Origin: Emmonsiellopsis sp. PD_33
Taxonomy: Eukaryota; Ascomycota; Eurotiomycetes; Onygenales; Ajellomycetaceae
Direction of reading: 5' to 3'
Length of the DNA: 64,000 nucleotides
Assembly: GCA_032988165.1 (NCBI GenBank)
Contig: JANTQF010000052.1
Location: forward strand, 95,103-159,102
The translations under genes were made by a program, and so were the position numbers. Below are positions 45,260-58,996 of the stretch, piece by piece (within the stretch, counting starts at the first letter, position 1; every line of letters starts with the position of its first letter). Below the pieces are notes generated by a model that saw nothing but the letters and a program-made list of their open reading frames with translations, was not told where the DNA came from and did no database searches.

Positions 45260-47739
45260 TTATCCCCTCCTATTTGAATTTGGAGGGCAGATGAGAGAGC
45301 TCAGAAAATTAGATGTGAGGTAATGCAGGCAGAGTCTTATCAGGTGAGTGCAGCTCTTTATAATAGGTGAGCACAGTAATGTCTTGCAGGATAGAGGTTG
45401 ATTCCCATGAAGGAACTTCATATCTAAACTACTTCATTAGGTACTAAAATTCTTATCTATAGTGATAGTAATTGAGAATAACTTTAATCTCATATTCTAC
45501 CTCATTATCTTTTCTGATGATGCCAGGTGGATGCCAGTTGGTGATCTCTTGTAAGGAGAATGGATCAGTAGAGGCTTTATAAAGTAGGTTTATGTGAAAT
45601 ATATTATGGATTCTAGGTAGTATGTTAAGATAGTAGTTATGACTTTCCAGGACTTCAATGATGATATACTTGACATATTAGTAGTCAAGTGTGTGAGATG
45701 AGTGATTAGTTGTAATGTTTTAAAGATCTAATCAGATTTTATCATCTACCTTGTAATGTTCAGTAGAATTTTAGTGGGCATTTATGTGATCTTATTGATC
45801 CTACTGAGTGCTGGTCATGGAGGATTCAGCCTACTTATAGGCTTACTGAAGTTTTGAGATGATGATGTCCATAATTTGAATTGAACTGTAAGGTAAAGTG
45901 GAAGGTTCAGATGATTTAACAAGATTAAGAACTTTAAGGTTATAATTATATAAGAGGAAAAATGAGCTAACATCAGTGCTGATAGTATTATAACTATTAA
46001 TTGCAAGTTTAGCATGTAAGAGAAGTTCATTTTAGTTATTTTGAGTGTATGAATAGAACTTTTAGAGATAATTTTTAATTGTCTGGATCATACATTTAGT
46101 GCTACTATCAGTTTTGAGGTAATAGGCAGTCAAAAGGTACTAGGAGATCTTGAGGAGCTGATAGATTTAGCTTCAGACAGCTCTAATGAATTGAATTTCA
46201 TGGTCTAAGATAATTATATGGGGTAGATCATGCTGATGATAAAATAAACTTTAGAGGAAGATTTTAGTTACTATGAGTACATCTATCTTCACACAGGGTT
46301 TGAGGATAACATCTTTACTGAGATAGTTAATAATGATAAGGATATTCTTACAGCTATCACTCATGAAGAGGTCTATTATAAAATTGATGATAATATTGTA
46401 TCAGATATATTTAAGGATCAGAAGAGATTTGAGTAGATCTTGATGATAGTCTCATCAGGTAATAATGAATTAGCAGACATTACAGTTCTGAGTAAATTAT
46501 TAGATACTCTGAGATATATTAGACCAGTAGAAATTTTAGAACAAAATTCAGTAGAATGCTTCATAACTTAGATGGCTAGTTATTAGAGAATCATGAGTTT
46601 CTTGTATGATTTGGGTACATAATGGTTCTGAATCAGGAACCTACCACCTCCCCTGAAAGTATAATTAGGAGTTGAGGTCTATGAAGCATTCAGTGATGTC
46701 AATATAGACTTGGAGTTCAGATGGAAAACAGCAAGCTTTATCTTGAATGATCTGGGTCATCATTTAAAAGTGTTTATTGAAGGTGGCAGTAGTGTCCCAG
46801 AGTCCCTAAAGTGGGGATAAGGCAATTATGATTAATAGAATAATAAGTGAGGCACATATTACTCTATATAGTATTACTTCAGATTCTTTGAGAATCTGTG
46901 AATCTAGTAGTTTCTATTTATAGTTTACCTAGTGAGCATTGAAGTCTTCAGAAGGTATATTCTATTTATATTGAGAGAGGATATCAGTCATGAAGTTCTT
47001 TGTACTAGGATAGTAATAGATTATGAAATGAAAGTAGCTGAGGAATTCAGTCTAATATATCTAGTATTTAAAGAGTTTACAGATTATTATGAAATATCAG
47101 AGGTTCTTATAATCTATAATGATTTTGAAGTCTTTTATGCTGTAGAGTTTGGAGTCTCATTCTTCTAAATATTAGATGATGGTGAGGAGTTCCTTGTTAT
47201 AGATCTTATAGTTAGTTTTGGCAGGGCTGAGTTTTTTGAATATAAATGTGTAGAGTTGCAGGATGCCTTTATCATCTCATTGCATGAGAGTACTGCTTGT
47301 GATATAACTAGAAGAGTCTGTTTTAATCACTATTAAGTAGTCAGGGTTGAATGTAATGAGCATCAGGGTAGAGATAAACATCTATTTAAGATGTGCAAAT
47401 ACTTTATCTATCTTCTTAGACTATAGAAACTGCTGATTTTTATATGTGAGGTTAGTTAGTAGTCAGATGATGTCAGAAAAATCCTGAATGAAGTATTAGT
47501 AGAAATTCATAAATTCTAGGAAGTCTTGCATGCTTTTTATGGTTGTAGGAGCCTCTCATTTAAGAATAGTAGCAATCTTCTTGAGGTCCATATGGACTTC
47601 CTTCTCTGCCTCTATGATGAAGCTGAGGTAGGTCATCTTTTGAACTTTAAAGATAAATTTGTTGATGTCAATTAGAAGACTATATTTGCAGAGGTGGATG
47701 AGAACTTTTCAGATGTACTTTTAATACTACTTATGAGAT

Positions 47740-47874
47740 TTATTGGTGAAGATAAGGATATCATTAAGGTAGGTAGAAGCAAATTCATCTAAATAGTCTT
47801 ATAAGGCCTAGTTGATGTATTTCTGAAAGGTGCTCAGGGCATTTATGAGACCAAAAAGGGTAACTATTCATTTG
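47740..47874 (-). pseudogene. Reverse transcriptase palm fragment of the inner element
   Basis: One minus-strand frame reads VTLFGLINALSTFQKYIN, two in-frame stops a few codons later, then DYLDEFASTYLNDILIF. These match the Gypsy RT blocks VxPFGLxNAPxTFQ and YLDDILIF, with D to N in the catalytic pair. The stops are TAG and TAA at places where Gln codons are usual, consistent with C-to-T change in CpA context, the RIP signature. Confidence 0.82.
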
Positions 47875-48970
47875 AATAGACTATATCTCATGTGAAAGGT
47901 AGTTAGCCATTCATTTCCCTCTACAATTTAGATCTTATAGAATGTGGAAATGACATTCAGCTTTATGAACTACTTAACTCAGCTAATCTATTTAAGAGTC
48001 TCATTGATTAACAGCAGTAGGTAATGATCTTTTTGGGTGAGGTAGTTAAGGCCCTAATAGTCAATATAGAACTGGAGGTCTTCATCTAGCTTCTTTGTGA
48101 AGAGCATGGGTGTGCCTGCAGGTGAATTACTAACTCAGATGAAATCCTTATCCAAAAGGTCATTAAAGGTCTTGCAGAGCACAAGTAATTTGTCATACAA
48201 CATATTATATAGTGGTCTTCAGGGCAGCTGAGGGTCTTTACCATCTATCTTCTCAAATTTGATATAATAATTATGTATATCACAGAATAGTAGAAGCTTC
48301 TCAGCAACCTTATGGTCAAAAACATTAAGGAATTCATAATAGTGTAGAGGAAGAACTATTATGAGGTTGATCTTTAACTTCTTAGAGAGCTATAAAAGGG
48401 TCTTCTCTATGTCAGCCATGCTAATAATGAAGATTTCAATAGGAGATTAAAACTTAAATTTCCAATTACAGCTTCAGAGGAGATTATAGGTGTTAGTGGA
48501 GATTTAATGAAGGTCAGCAATCTTATAAATATCTTTTTTAAAGATGTAGATGCCTTCAGGGAATATAACACATTAATTATGAGTATTAATAAGAGCTTGA
48601 TGTTTAGATAGCTATAATAGGCTTAGTATGAAGTCATACAGGAGATTCTCAATCTCATATGTATAAGTATTTTCTCAGAGAAATTTACTAATATTAACAT
48701 CAAGCTTCACTATATTTCATACAAAGCTACCTGTGTCACCATTGACACCTTCAATCTTTCAGGGGTTAATTAGAATATGCAGGAGGTTATAACAGTTAAT
48801 CATGTAAGAGTAAATCATTGAATAGTAATAGTAACTACTGTTCACCATAGCATTCATATTAAAAGAATGATTAACTACAGTAGATATAAGGATTACTAGA
48901 ATAGTCATTTTCTTCTCAAAGGTCTTCCTATCTAACTCTAGGAGCTTCTACTCATAATTTCACATGGAAG

Positions 48971-49189
48971 CTAGTCTTTTCTTAAGTCTGACTTGATATC
49001 TTCAAAATCTTCCTCCTCTTTAGACTTGATTTGTATGTTTATAGACCATATAGGTAGTTTTAAGGGAATATGGGTTCCACAGTAGTCAGCAGCTCTGTGC
49101 CTAGGTTTGTTGCAGTTAATGCAGATACCTTGAGCACAGTAGTCAATAATAATAGTAGTAGTCATATTTGGGATATAGAATGCATTCAT
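48971..49189 (-). pseudogene. Gag zinc-knuckle fragment of the inner element
   Basis: The frame contains CINCNKPRHRAADYC, a retroelement CCHC knuckle with one extra residue before the last Cys (C-x2-C-x4-H-x5-C instead of x4). The surrounding Gag frame is broken. Its position, 5' of the RT relic on the minus strand, fits Gag-Pol order. Confidence 0.75.
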
Positions 49190-50320
49190 ATAAGTAGGCC
49201 CTATAGGTGTTTAGTTCATAGTGTTCAGATCCTTTAGTAGAGAGGTCTTAGAGAAGGCCTCCCTGAAGGTGATAGGAGTATCACCATAGATTTAGCTCTG
49301 AATGGTCTTAATCTCAGATAGGTTGTTCTCTATGCTACAGAGCTTTATATAATATTTGAGGTACATAGAGGGTTCAATGGAGGCAATAATTTACTATAGG
49401 AATTCAAACTTAATGACCTTTTTGAGTAGGGTCTTCTTGACAGTATCATTCTACAGCTAGCTGCTGACTTCCAGGATCTTCTAATTAAATCTCAGAAGAA
49501 AGGCAGAGAGTGGATCAGTTTTCTGATGAATACTATGCAGCTAGGTCAGGGTCTTCTGGGTCACTAAAGAGTTGGAGAAAAGGATGTTGAGCTGATTGAA
49601 GATGATATTAAAGATTATAGAAATAAGTTTGATATTAGCCTTCATTTAAGAGTGGAATTAGGTGATGGCAGTGCCAGAGAGTCAGGTATAAATGTATCAG
49701 GCCTGGTCAGTGAGAAATCTAATTGTAAGGCTATTCAAAGTGATTTTAGCCTCTATACTGAGGTATCAGGCAGAGTATTTAGAGACTTATTTACCTGTGA
49801 ATTTCTCAAGGGTAGTAAGCCTTTCTTTCAGGTGTCTTGAGAAATCCTCAAAAGGAGTAGTCAGGTGAGCAGGAGTTAGGATAGAAGCTGGAATCAGTGT
49901 GAATGTATAATTTTATTTGGCAATGAGGTTAATCTTATTTGCAAGCTATTAGATGAAGTTTCAGAATTCAGCATTAGAGCCCTGAGAAGGAGTGCTGTCT
50001 TCACATAGAGGGTTCATGTTCATAATGGATTTAAAAGATTATTTGAATTCAGAGAGTTTAGAGAATTTAGGAAGTTTGAAGGATTCAGAAAGTTCAGAGG
50101 AAAATCTCATGAGATATTAATATAAACTGTCAGGGCTTTGAGGTCTTTTACTGACATGTTGTCTGGCAGAGCTGAGCTGGGTGAGTTATATTTCAGATTT
50201 CAGAAGAGTTTACTGTATGCACAGGTTGTATTTGGAAGAATCTACTATACATACAAATCATATTTAAAGGGTGAATATAATGAGGATCTCTAAGAAGAGA
50301 TCAAGCAAGTGATTACAAAA

Positions 50321-50574
50321 TGTAATGGGTATACTCTGATAAGTGAATTATATGAGCTATATGCTAGAATCAAAATTGTAATCATTAGAGAAAGGAAGGA
50401 AAAAGAAAAAGGAATCATAAGATTATGTGATATAAATAGAAGGGAATTATGTGAGGTCAGAGCAGATAAACATTCATATGAAGATCTGGTTGGAGGTGTC
50501 TAATTGAGTAGTTAGAGATTGGGTGAAGTTCAGGCAAGCTACAGATATAGAGTATAAGGATGTAGCCCTTCACA
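50321..50574 (-). repeat. 5' LTR of the inner element
   Basis: 254 bp with TG...CA ends (TGTAATGGGT ... CCCTTCACA) on the plus strand. Partner of 45006-45259. Confidence 0.87.
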
Positions 50575-51471
50575 GTTATAAATTATCACCTCTCATTCTA
50601 TTACTATTTTATAATATTATAAGAGTTTCTTTAACTCCTATCAGCTATCTATTAGTATCACTACTTAAAGAAAGACTCTATTTTACTCCTCTCCTTCTAT
50701 ATTTGATTTCATCAAGCCTTATTCCATTACATTTATAATTATTACTGGGATCTTCTCCAACTTTATATCATCTCAAGTTTTAAACTATCTGAGCTGACAT
50801 GCTTTATTCTCCCAAGTTAGATTAATTTCCTCTATCTTAATAATATATTTATAAATTTATGCATTTCTATGGAAGATTTTTTTCATAATAGAACCCAGCT
50901 TCATCTATTCTCCTCTCTCTTCATTGATCTGCTTTACTAACTTGATACCCATATATCAGTATGATACTTTAATAACCTCTCATATTAGATTTATAATTGA
51001 CTCTAGTTCTGATCACATTATTTCTATTGAAGGAGAGAAAGAGGCTCTGCTGATAGTATCCTTTTTGTCTGGATTTCTATTAAGAGATTCTTTGAATTTA
51101 TTTTAGCCTTAGATGATGATCTTCCTATCTAACTTATTAAGTTCTACTAAGAATCTATTGTTAGTAGCCCATTACATAACTATATTAATATCTGAGAATC
51201 CCTCTATCTTTAATACTTTGAGGAGTGTAGTCATCTAGCATGGCTTTTCTTCTGAATGGGGAAATGTCATTCTAATAAAATAGATTATCTTTAGGGCTAT
51301 ATCCTCTAGTGTGGCTAGTCTGATATTCTGATGTTAAGGGTTAGTTGACTTTCCTAAAGAGCTGATCTGGTTTCTTGTAACTAGTTCTAATTGTAGAGGA
51401 GTTGATGCTACTAGAGCAATTATTATAAAGAGATTTTACTATGAATTCCTACTAGTAGTGAAGTGGGGATG

Positions 51472-51780
51472 GAGTGTGTGTGTCAGGTAGCACTGAACAG
51501 GGCAGCAGCAAACACAAGAAAAGAATTGATATTGATGTTGAAGTGGAGGAATGTATTGGCAATTTATAGTATAAAATAATATAGTAATAGAATGATATGG
51601 CAACACACAAAAGAAACAAAAGGTCTATCTCAAAGAAGCATACACATGCATGAGAAAAACATGAACAAACAGATGAAGTCTTACAACAAAAGGGAAAATG
51701 TCTATCTTCATGGTGTACTTGGCAGTGAAAGCCTCAGTGAAAAATTGATCCAACCTGATGGTGGATCCCCACCACAGTAG
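51472..51780. mobile_element. Possible solo LTR or inserted segment within the outer element
   Basis: A ~305-bp segment begins TGTGTGTCAGGTAGC and ends CCCCACCACA. It is richer in GC and in CA dinucleotides than its surroundings and is open in one frame (51592-51780), whereas neighbouring DNA is full of stops. TG...CA ends suggest an LTR. I found no second copy in the window and no clear target duplication, so the call is tentative. Confidence 0.3.
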
Positions 51781-53749
51781 CTATCAAGTTAATATGAGTA
51801 TATCTATTTAGTATATCTATAGTCTCTTCTTTAGTGTGTTATTACTTGTAGGCTTATTACTTTATTTTATCTGCAGGTAAGGTTTCTTTTATGCTATTCA
51901 TTACACTTAATTCCTTATGAAGCATGTTGCATGAGAAGTTATTCATTAGTTCATTAGTTAAATTATCTATAAAAAAGATAGTAGCTTTATGAATTACTTC
52001 TATTTGTTTACTTATCCTCTTTTGTGCTTTGAATTATAATAGGATGTTAGAATCAACTTTTTCAGCAACTAATTCTAATTGTATCTTCTTCTTTAGATTA
52101 ATGAGCTTCTATAATTTATGGGTAATATTATAGATGACTTTTACTTATTTTCTGATTACTTCAACATTCTAAATAGGAATTTACATTATTAATTTAAGGT
52201 CATATGGTGCTTGTAGAGTTAGCTCTTCAGCCTCTTCTTTAATGGGGAGACCCTAATACTAATACATTACTCTAATGAGTGATAGCTTTGAAGTTTCTAG
52301 AAGCACTTCCAAGAAAGATGAGTCTATTTTATGTACTTCTCCTTTATTTTGTAGTTTTCTATTTGCCTAGAAATGATGTGACCACATATTAATATATATA
52401 GCTTAGAATAGATGTTTTCTCTTTTGTACTTTATAAACCTCTTCCTCCATTTTCAGTGACAGCCTCTAATATAAAGATAGCACATGGAATGGTTGAATGT
52501 CTTCAGCTGGAATGTACTCTCTTTAAATAGGTTGATCCTCTAGTATGATGTATTTATATGCATCTTGATTGTATAAGTTATTCATACAGGTATAAAGATT
52601 ATTATCATTAGAGGCTTTCAGCTTCACTGGTAATGCCTTCTTCTTTCTGCCTTTATTAGCATTACTAGGGAGACTTAATTAGGACATTTTGAGATTCCAT
52701 TTAGTTGTATCTTTATATCTTTCACTTCAATCTTGATATATTAGTTCACTGCATGCTATAAATGTTAGTTTGTATCTTTTCATTTTATTTAATAGAGCTT
52801 TTGTGGTTCAGATAGATTTGGTACAGGTTAATAAGTATATAAGAGAAAGTAGATAGGTAAAAGGTTTAGGGTACAGTTTAAGAGATTTAGAGAGTATGAA
52901 GTTAAATGATGATAGAGGTTTAAAGATAGTGATAATTTTAGCAACATAATGAGATAAGCAAATAATGTAAACATGGTTGAATGATAAAGGGGTTGAGGTG
53001 CTTTATTATTGACTAGTTTGAGGCCTTAATTTCATTGCAATCCTCCTTACCTTTAATGCTGGCCTTCTTATTATCAGATTAGCTCTCCTTAGGAATTCAT
53101 CATTCTCATTATTTAGATCTAAGTAGCTTGCTCTGGGCTTGAATCTTTTTAAGTCATTATAATGGACCTTGAATTGAAATAGTAGACTATCTTTATGTTA
53201 AATGAGATATAATCTTAGATGTGTCAATATAGATTTAATAATTTTAAATGATTCTTTCTAATGAGGCTTCAGCTTCCTTTATTCTTTATTCTTAACTATT
53301 ACTAGTTGGTCTCTTTTTTATTCTTCTAACTTCTTGAGCTCTTCCTGCTTCTCTTTCTGATTCTCCTGTATCAGATCCCTAATTTATACTTAATATGCTA
53401 TGAATATGTCCACTGCAGCTACTTCTTACATTGTAATTAGATTTTGAATTATCTTCTTCACCTCATTATCTTCCTCCAATTTGTATAGTAGTCTTACTTC
53501 TAGACTGTTAGATGTAGTGTTCATTTCTAATAATACCTCTATAAGTAAGTATCTAACTTCTTTTCTTATATGACTATTTATGAGGTGGGTTGCATCTAAG
53601 AGACCTAGATCTCATTAGTGTAATGAATTATCTTGTAGCTTTATGATTAGATCCTGTAATATTTTATTTACTACTTCAACTTTTCTTGTTAACTTTAATG
53701 AGCCTATCAGTCTGAAGGTAAGTTTAATTTTATAACTTCCTGCTCATTA

Positions 53750-53980
53750 TTATATCAGTCTATTATTGAAGTGGGATTCTGAGTCCAGGTACATTTCAAT
53801 GTATTTCACTTTTAAGAATAAGGTGAAGTATCTTTCCAATGATTTAATTATATCTTCTGACTTTACTAATTCAGTCAGATATGCTACCACATATCCTGAG
53901 AAGTACTTAATGATATTAATGGTATATTTATTACCCCTACTAATTTCTTGGAAAGAGCTAATGAAATTAACTTCTATCAT
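53750..53980 (-). pseudogene. Integrase core fragment of the outer element
   Basis: A 76-codon minus-strand stretch aligns by eye to the Gypsy integrase core: GNKYTINIIKYFSGYVVAY (usual GNKYILVxVDYFSRYVEAY) and MYLDSESHFNN (usual SDNGSHFxN). It is degenerate but recognisable, and sits 3' of the RNase H fragment. Confidence 0.8.
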
Positions 53981-54517
53981 TCAAAGTAATCTCAATGGTA
54001 TAACAGGGTATAGGGGCACTCATGAAGGGTATGATGTATAATAAGTATAGATAGAATAATCCTTTATTCATTTCTTTATATCATCAGATAGGCTTAGCTA
54101 GAATACTTTTCTGAACAATCTTATTCTAATAGATTCAATTCCCTAATAGCCCTTTTCATTGTGTGCTTTCTTAAGATACTGCCTAATCTTTACTTTAGGT
54201 ATGCAAAGTAATTAGAGGCCAGTTGCTTGATCTTACTTGTATAGATAAGATATATGCTATTTGAAGTCTAATATTTTTAATGTATTAATGTACAGTTCTT
54301 CTTGCAGGCAAGTATATATTTCATTAAATTACTCAGACACTAAATAGGCTTCCATTTAGTTCTAATAATGAGTTGATAGTTCTACTGTAAGTGTTTTTAC
54401 TTCCATTCTTATTCTATTTAGTAGCTCTAATTTCTCCCCTTAAAATGCCAGGTAATCATTTTCCTTTATAAATTCATTAAAACCTCTTTTTCTATCCTTT
54501 CACACCTATTTTTCTCC

Positions 54518-54703
54518 TTACTCCTCCAGTTCCTTTAGCATTGCTTCCACTAATAGGTCAGACTTGCACTCAGAGTTATTAAATATAGTTCTTGATAATC
54601 CATCTACAACTTGATTCTTTTCCCCTGGAATATATTCAATTTTAATGTTTAATCTGTAAAGTTTCTTTACCCATTTAGCATACATCCCCTCATGGTTGTC
54701 CAC
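54518..54703 (-). pseudogene. RNase H / connection-domain fragment of the outer element
   Basis: The frame reads W-V-K-K-L-Y-R-L-N-I-K-I-E-Y-I-P-G-E-K-N then QVVDGLSR, the well-known YIPGxxNxVADALSR block that ends Gypsy RNase H. It is 3' of the RT fragment and 5' of the integrase fragment. Confidence 0.85.
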
Positions 54704-55342
54704 TGAGATAAATGATACTAATAGCCTATAATCTGTATGAACTATGCTAGATAGTAATAGGTTTTAAAAGTAAAAGGAATACTTTTCAGTGAACTTGACA
54801 ATAACAAGTAACTCTCATTTATAAGTCTCATACTTTCATTATGTTAGAGTAAGGGTGAATGAATTATATACTACAGGTATTAGTACTTTTCTTCTAGAGT
54901 ATAGTGAATCTTCTCTTTCTTAAGTAATTAGTAGCTCTGAAGTATATCCTGAGCTATCAGTATAGATATATGCAGGTAATATCCAATTAAATCTATTTAC
55001 TACTATATTTACTGACCTCTTAATTTTGAGTAGTTTAAATGATAATTTCTCTGAATCAGTCTAATAAAATAGAATGTTCCTGATCAGTCTCTACAGGAGT
55101 CTAGCTACTTTGCTGTAGTTAGATATGAACCTTCAGTTAATTTCTAAAGCTCCCAGGAATGCTCATACATCTATCTTGATTGTAAGTACTAGCTAATTGA
55201 AGATTTTAGTGGCTCTCTCCAGTAGGATTTGCACACTATCATTAATCTTGTAGATGACTCTCAGGGCTTTAATATCTAGCACAAATAGCTTCAGCTTATA
55301 GAATGATAGTTTTAAGTTAGCCCACTTAATCCTTAAAAAGAA

Positions 55343-55546
55343 TTAGTCTCTAAGTATTTTATACAACTTCTCTAGTGATAGCATTCCTCTGAACATATCA
55401 TTTATATATATTGTGACTGGAGGTAGTTCTTCCTTGTGGTTGCTATGAAGTAAGGATTTTTCAGGCTCTAGTTCTGAAATTAATTCTAATATGATATTTA
55501 TAAATTTAATGAAGATAAATAGTGCAGATTGGGTTCTCTGTGGCAT
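55343..55546 (-). pseudogene. Reverse transcriptase fragment of the outer element
   Basis: Contains LFIFIKFINIILELI followed by TIYINDMFRG, matching FQRFINxVLxxxL and xxYLDDxxIx of Gypsy RT with both catalytic Asp positions partly altered (N-D). Upstream and downstream frames are broken. Confidence 0.72.
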
Positions 55547-57439
55547 TTAAGTTAGTTGAAGCTGTTCTAATTTTAGAATAGAGAATGTGAAATATAGTCT
55601 GTCAGATAGATATATTAATATTATGAAGTAATCATACTTTATGTTTACTCCCTAGTATACTTTATGCCTTGAAGAGGATAAGTAATCATGTATCCTACTT
55701 TACAGCTCTATTTTTAAACCTGGAAGTGTTTCATATATAAATGAATAATTGAATGTTAATCTTAGCTTGATGTTTATAAATCCTCCTTATCTTTTTTCTA
55801 CTAACATAGCTTTTACATTTCATGAAGATAGTTTTCTGTTTATTGCTACTATCAATTCATACACTCCTTCTTTAATTCTATTAGTAACTAGTTTCCTCAG
55901 TTATCACTCTATCATTGATGTGAATCTCTTCTGGGATTTTGCTGAATATAGCTTGATTTCTGAGGTCAGATGTACATGATATTTGATAAGGTTGATAACT
56001 GATAATTAATCTAGGTTTATTCCATCCAGGTGTTGATAGAGATACAGTAATTTCATAACTCTCTTCTTAAGATATCTGAATAATAATAGTCTTAATGTAA
56101 TTCTTGACTTTGAGATCTACTCTTCTAATTCTTCTCTTTTCACTTGATAGTTGATAATAAACTTCTTGGTATAACATCTTAATTGTCTGGTTACTGGAAA
56201 TGGTTTATTAGTTGTTGATTTTAGTATCAATACTTGATTGCTTTGAATCATACTTGAATGAGTGACTAGGATCTCTCCCCTTTTCTTTCTCCTCTAAACC
56301 CCTAGTAAAGATACTGCTATTACCTCTAAAATGGTTTGAGGTGGCAGTTTTAAGTCTTGCTCAGAACTCAACAGGGGTTTTCATTATTAAATAAATTATT
56401 ATTTGATAAGATTAGGAAATCTAAGTTTCTTTTAGTTTCTTTCTTAATATTTATTTTATCATTCATTTCATCATCTTCTTTCTCATTTCTGAACTTCATC
56501 TCTGTCTTCACAATTCAGTTCTAGTTCACTAACAGTCTTGATGGAAATAGTAGAATATTATTTTCATATTTAAATTGCATTGTTAGGCCTCTAATCTCAG
56601 TCAGTTCTTCCTCTTACTTGACATCTCCAATGATTAATGATGAGTTCTTAACCCTGATCCTCAAATCTACTGAATATAATCATAGTAGTCCTAGAAGTAA
56701 TTGGCTGGACTCTTAATGTAAGGGTGAGTCTCTAGATGCTATAAAGTATTTTATGATTCTCCATATTCTCTCAATATCAACCTTTAACTCAATGTAGTGT
56801 GTGAGATTATCTTTATTATATGTTGTGATCTTTATGGATATTCCTGCTAGTCCTAGATTCTGGAGAGATTTTAATGGCAGATTGAGCCATTTAACTAAGG
56901 CTGAAGAGATAATGCACAGGTTGAACTCTTAATTTATATGGATAATTTATCTTTTCAGCTTTATTAATATTTCTTCATTATTTTGCACATGTACAACTAG
57001 ATGGAAGGCTTTATCTGATGGTTTGATGTATAATAATATCTGAGTTTACTGGTTCAGTCAGATTACTGGGATGTTTGGGTGTGGTAGAACAGCTTCTATT
57101 AATTTCATTGTATTAGTAGTTATACTTGCCTTTTTCTTTCCTTTCTAGTTTGACAATTAAGTGACAAACTGTTTGATTTGTTGAGTAAAGATTGAGAACT
57201 AATATAGTAAGTTCATAATGAATATATCTACCTTGACTTGTTTTAGAATCTCTTTTACTAAAATTGGTTTCCCTTTTATTTCCACATTCTATTCTTTGAA
57301 TTTTTGAATTGGGGCCAGGCTCCTCTAATTGATTCTATTTGACTTCTTAAGTTGATTTTCCTCCATTGATTCTTCAAACTTCTGTGTGTCTAGCTGTACT
57401 GTCACTAACTCTCTTGTCTGCCTCTTATTTACTTGTAGA

Positions 57440-57957
57440 TAGACTGGCCACTGGGACCATGTAAATATATATATACTTACCTAGTCACTCATTTTTCATT
57501 AATAGTTAGTCCCATTTTATACATGTTTTATCACTTTTCCTGCATGGTCCCATTTGGTCCCACAGGCATAAAATCAAACCAAATCAAACCAAACAGGACC
57601 ATGTAGTTTAGTCCCATTATAAACTAAAATATTTTATATTTTAAATAAGTTAAAATGTATTTTAAATGACTTTTTAAAACTAGGAAATTTTTAATCCAAT
57701 TTTCACCCTGGAAATCTAGGAAAATTCCCTAAACAGTATACTAAAAATAGTAGTTTTTTGCCAAGAAATGCCAAGAAGTGACATGGAAGTATCATGGAAT
57801 AATCCTAGTCATGTTTGGTCTCATTTTAAATTAAAAAGGTTGGTCATTTTACCTGTTTTAAAATTTAAAATCATGTTTTAGTTACTCATATGTGACTAAA
57901 ACCAAATCAAACCAAACTAAACATGCATGAAAATTCATGGTCTCAGCAGCTAGTCTA
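57440..57957. mobile_element. hAT-like MITE, copy 1 (518 bp)
   Basis: Starts TAGACTGGCCACTGGG and ends with the imperfect reverse complement (…AGCAGCTAGTCTA); 18 of the first 22 positions pair and all mismatches are transitions. It is flanked by a perfect 8-bp duplication CTTGTAGA (57432-57439 and 57958-57965). Eight-bp duplications are typical of hAT transposons. No transposase frame. Internally it repeats AAACCAAATCAAACC-like and GGTCCCATTTGGTCCCA strings. It lies in the Gag-side part of the outer retroelement. Confidence 0.87.
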
Positions 57958-58642
57958 CTTGTAGAGTTAGTTGGGTGCTGGATGCTCTCTTCTCATACTA
58001 ACTCTTCTCTCCTAAAAAAGTTTCTTTATATTGAGCCTTTAATGGAGTGAATGAGTCTTCCAGTTATAGTCCTCTTATTCTGAATGTAACTAATATTACT
58101 TCTAGTTAAGTTAAAGACTCTACTGTATCATTGAATCTAACTCTTTACTCATTTAATATTAAGTTATTCTTTGAGAAGCTTATTATTGTATTTACTGCTA
58201 GCTGTCTACCTATATTATTGATCCTCAGGCCTATTTAGTTATTTCTATTAAATATCTTATTTATAAGTATCTTCCTCTCTTATTTCTTCAATCTTATTTC
58301 CTGACATCCATTCAATTAGTATCTTAGAATCTCATAATTAATGCATAGTAGTAGTCTTTCCTCTACTTGAAAGGTTCTGATTTCATTGACAAAGTTATTT
58401 GCTGAGAACTATCCCTAAGGTCCTATTAGTCCCTATTAGATTACTAAAGATTTAATGTTGCTATCTTAATTGAACTATCTTATCTGAGAAGGCTAATATG
58501 CCTCTGACTTGATCTGAGGTAAGAAGTCATCTAATACTACCCATTATTAATTAGTATTTCTTACTGAATAGAATGTAATTATAGCCTTCAGTTTAGCTAG
58601 TCAGTTATTATCTAGTTATTTCTCCAATATATTCTAATAGAA

Positions 58643-58858
58643 TTAGAGCTCTAGCTTGTTTGTCCTTTCTATCTGATTTTTATTGAATTTACATTCTACC
58701 TCTTCTATATTCACTACTCTTAAGTATACTTTCTTTAAAATTATTATCTCCATCAATTTTTTAATTAGTTTCTTTTGAGTATTTAGATTGGTAAGTTTTT
58801 TCACCCATCTTCTGATTATCTCTTCTAATAAGTATCTCTCTAATAGTAAGTTCAACAT
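58643..58858 (-). pseudogene. Possible Gag-region coiled-coil fragment of the outer element
   Basis: A 71-codon minus-strand frame is extremely rich in Leu, Ile, Glu and Lys, as in retroelement Gag helices, and lies at the right place upstream of the pol relics. No specific motif is visible, so it may be chance openness in AT-rich DNA. Confidence 0.3.
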
Positions 58859-58996
58859 ACTATTATCATTCTTAATCTTTAACTTTCTTAGTACTTAGAC
58901 TCTCACTTGATAGTATTCCTTCAGGTTCTAATTTATCATCTAGTGTAACTTAGTAGTCTCTTACTCTAAGGAGACTTTTAGTTCTTCTGCTCTAAC

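Larger units (their letters stand above)
45006..50574 (-). mobile_element. Inner Ty3/Gypsy LTR retrotransposon relic, 5.57 kb
   Basis: Bounded by two 254-bp LTRs (45006-45259 and 50321-50574) and a perfect 5-bp target duplication GTTAT (45001-45005 and 50575-50579). The right LTR has TG...CA ends; the left begins TA, a transition from TG. A purine-rich AGGAGGGG tract abuts the left LTR on the minus strand, the expected polypurine tract, so the element reads right to left. A Gag zinc knuckle (~49.1 kb) and an RT palm (~47.8 kb) fit that direction. Coding frames are destroyed by stop codons. It inserted into the outer element after that one was already in place. Confidence 0.88.

Noticed and set aside
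46932..47168. 78-codon plus-strand frame inside the inner retroelement
   Set aside because: It is antisense to degraded pol and arises from AT-rich composition; the real coding strand is minus.
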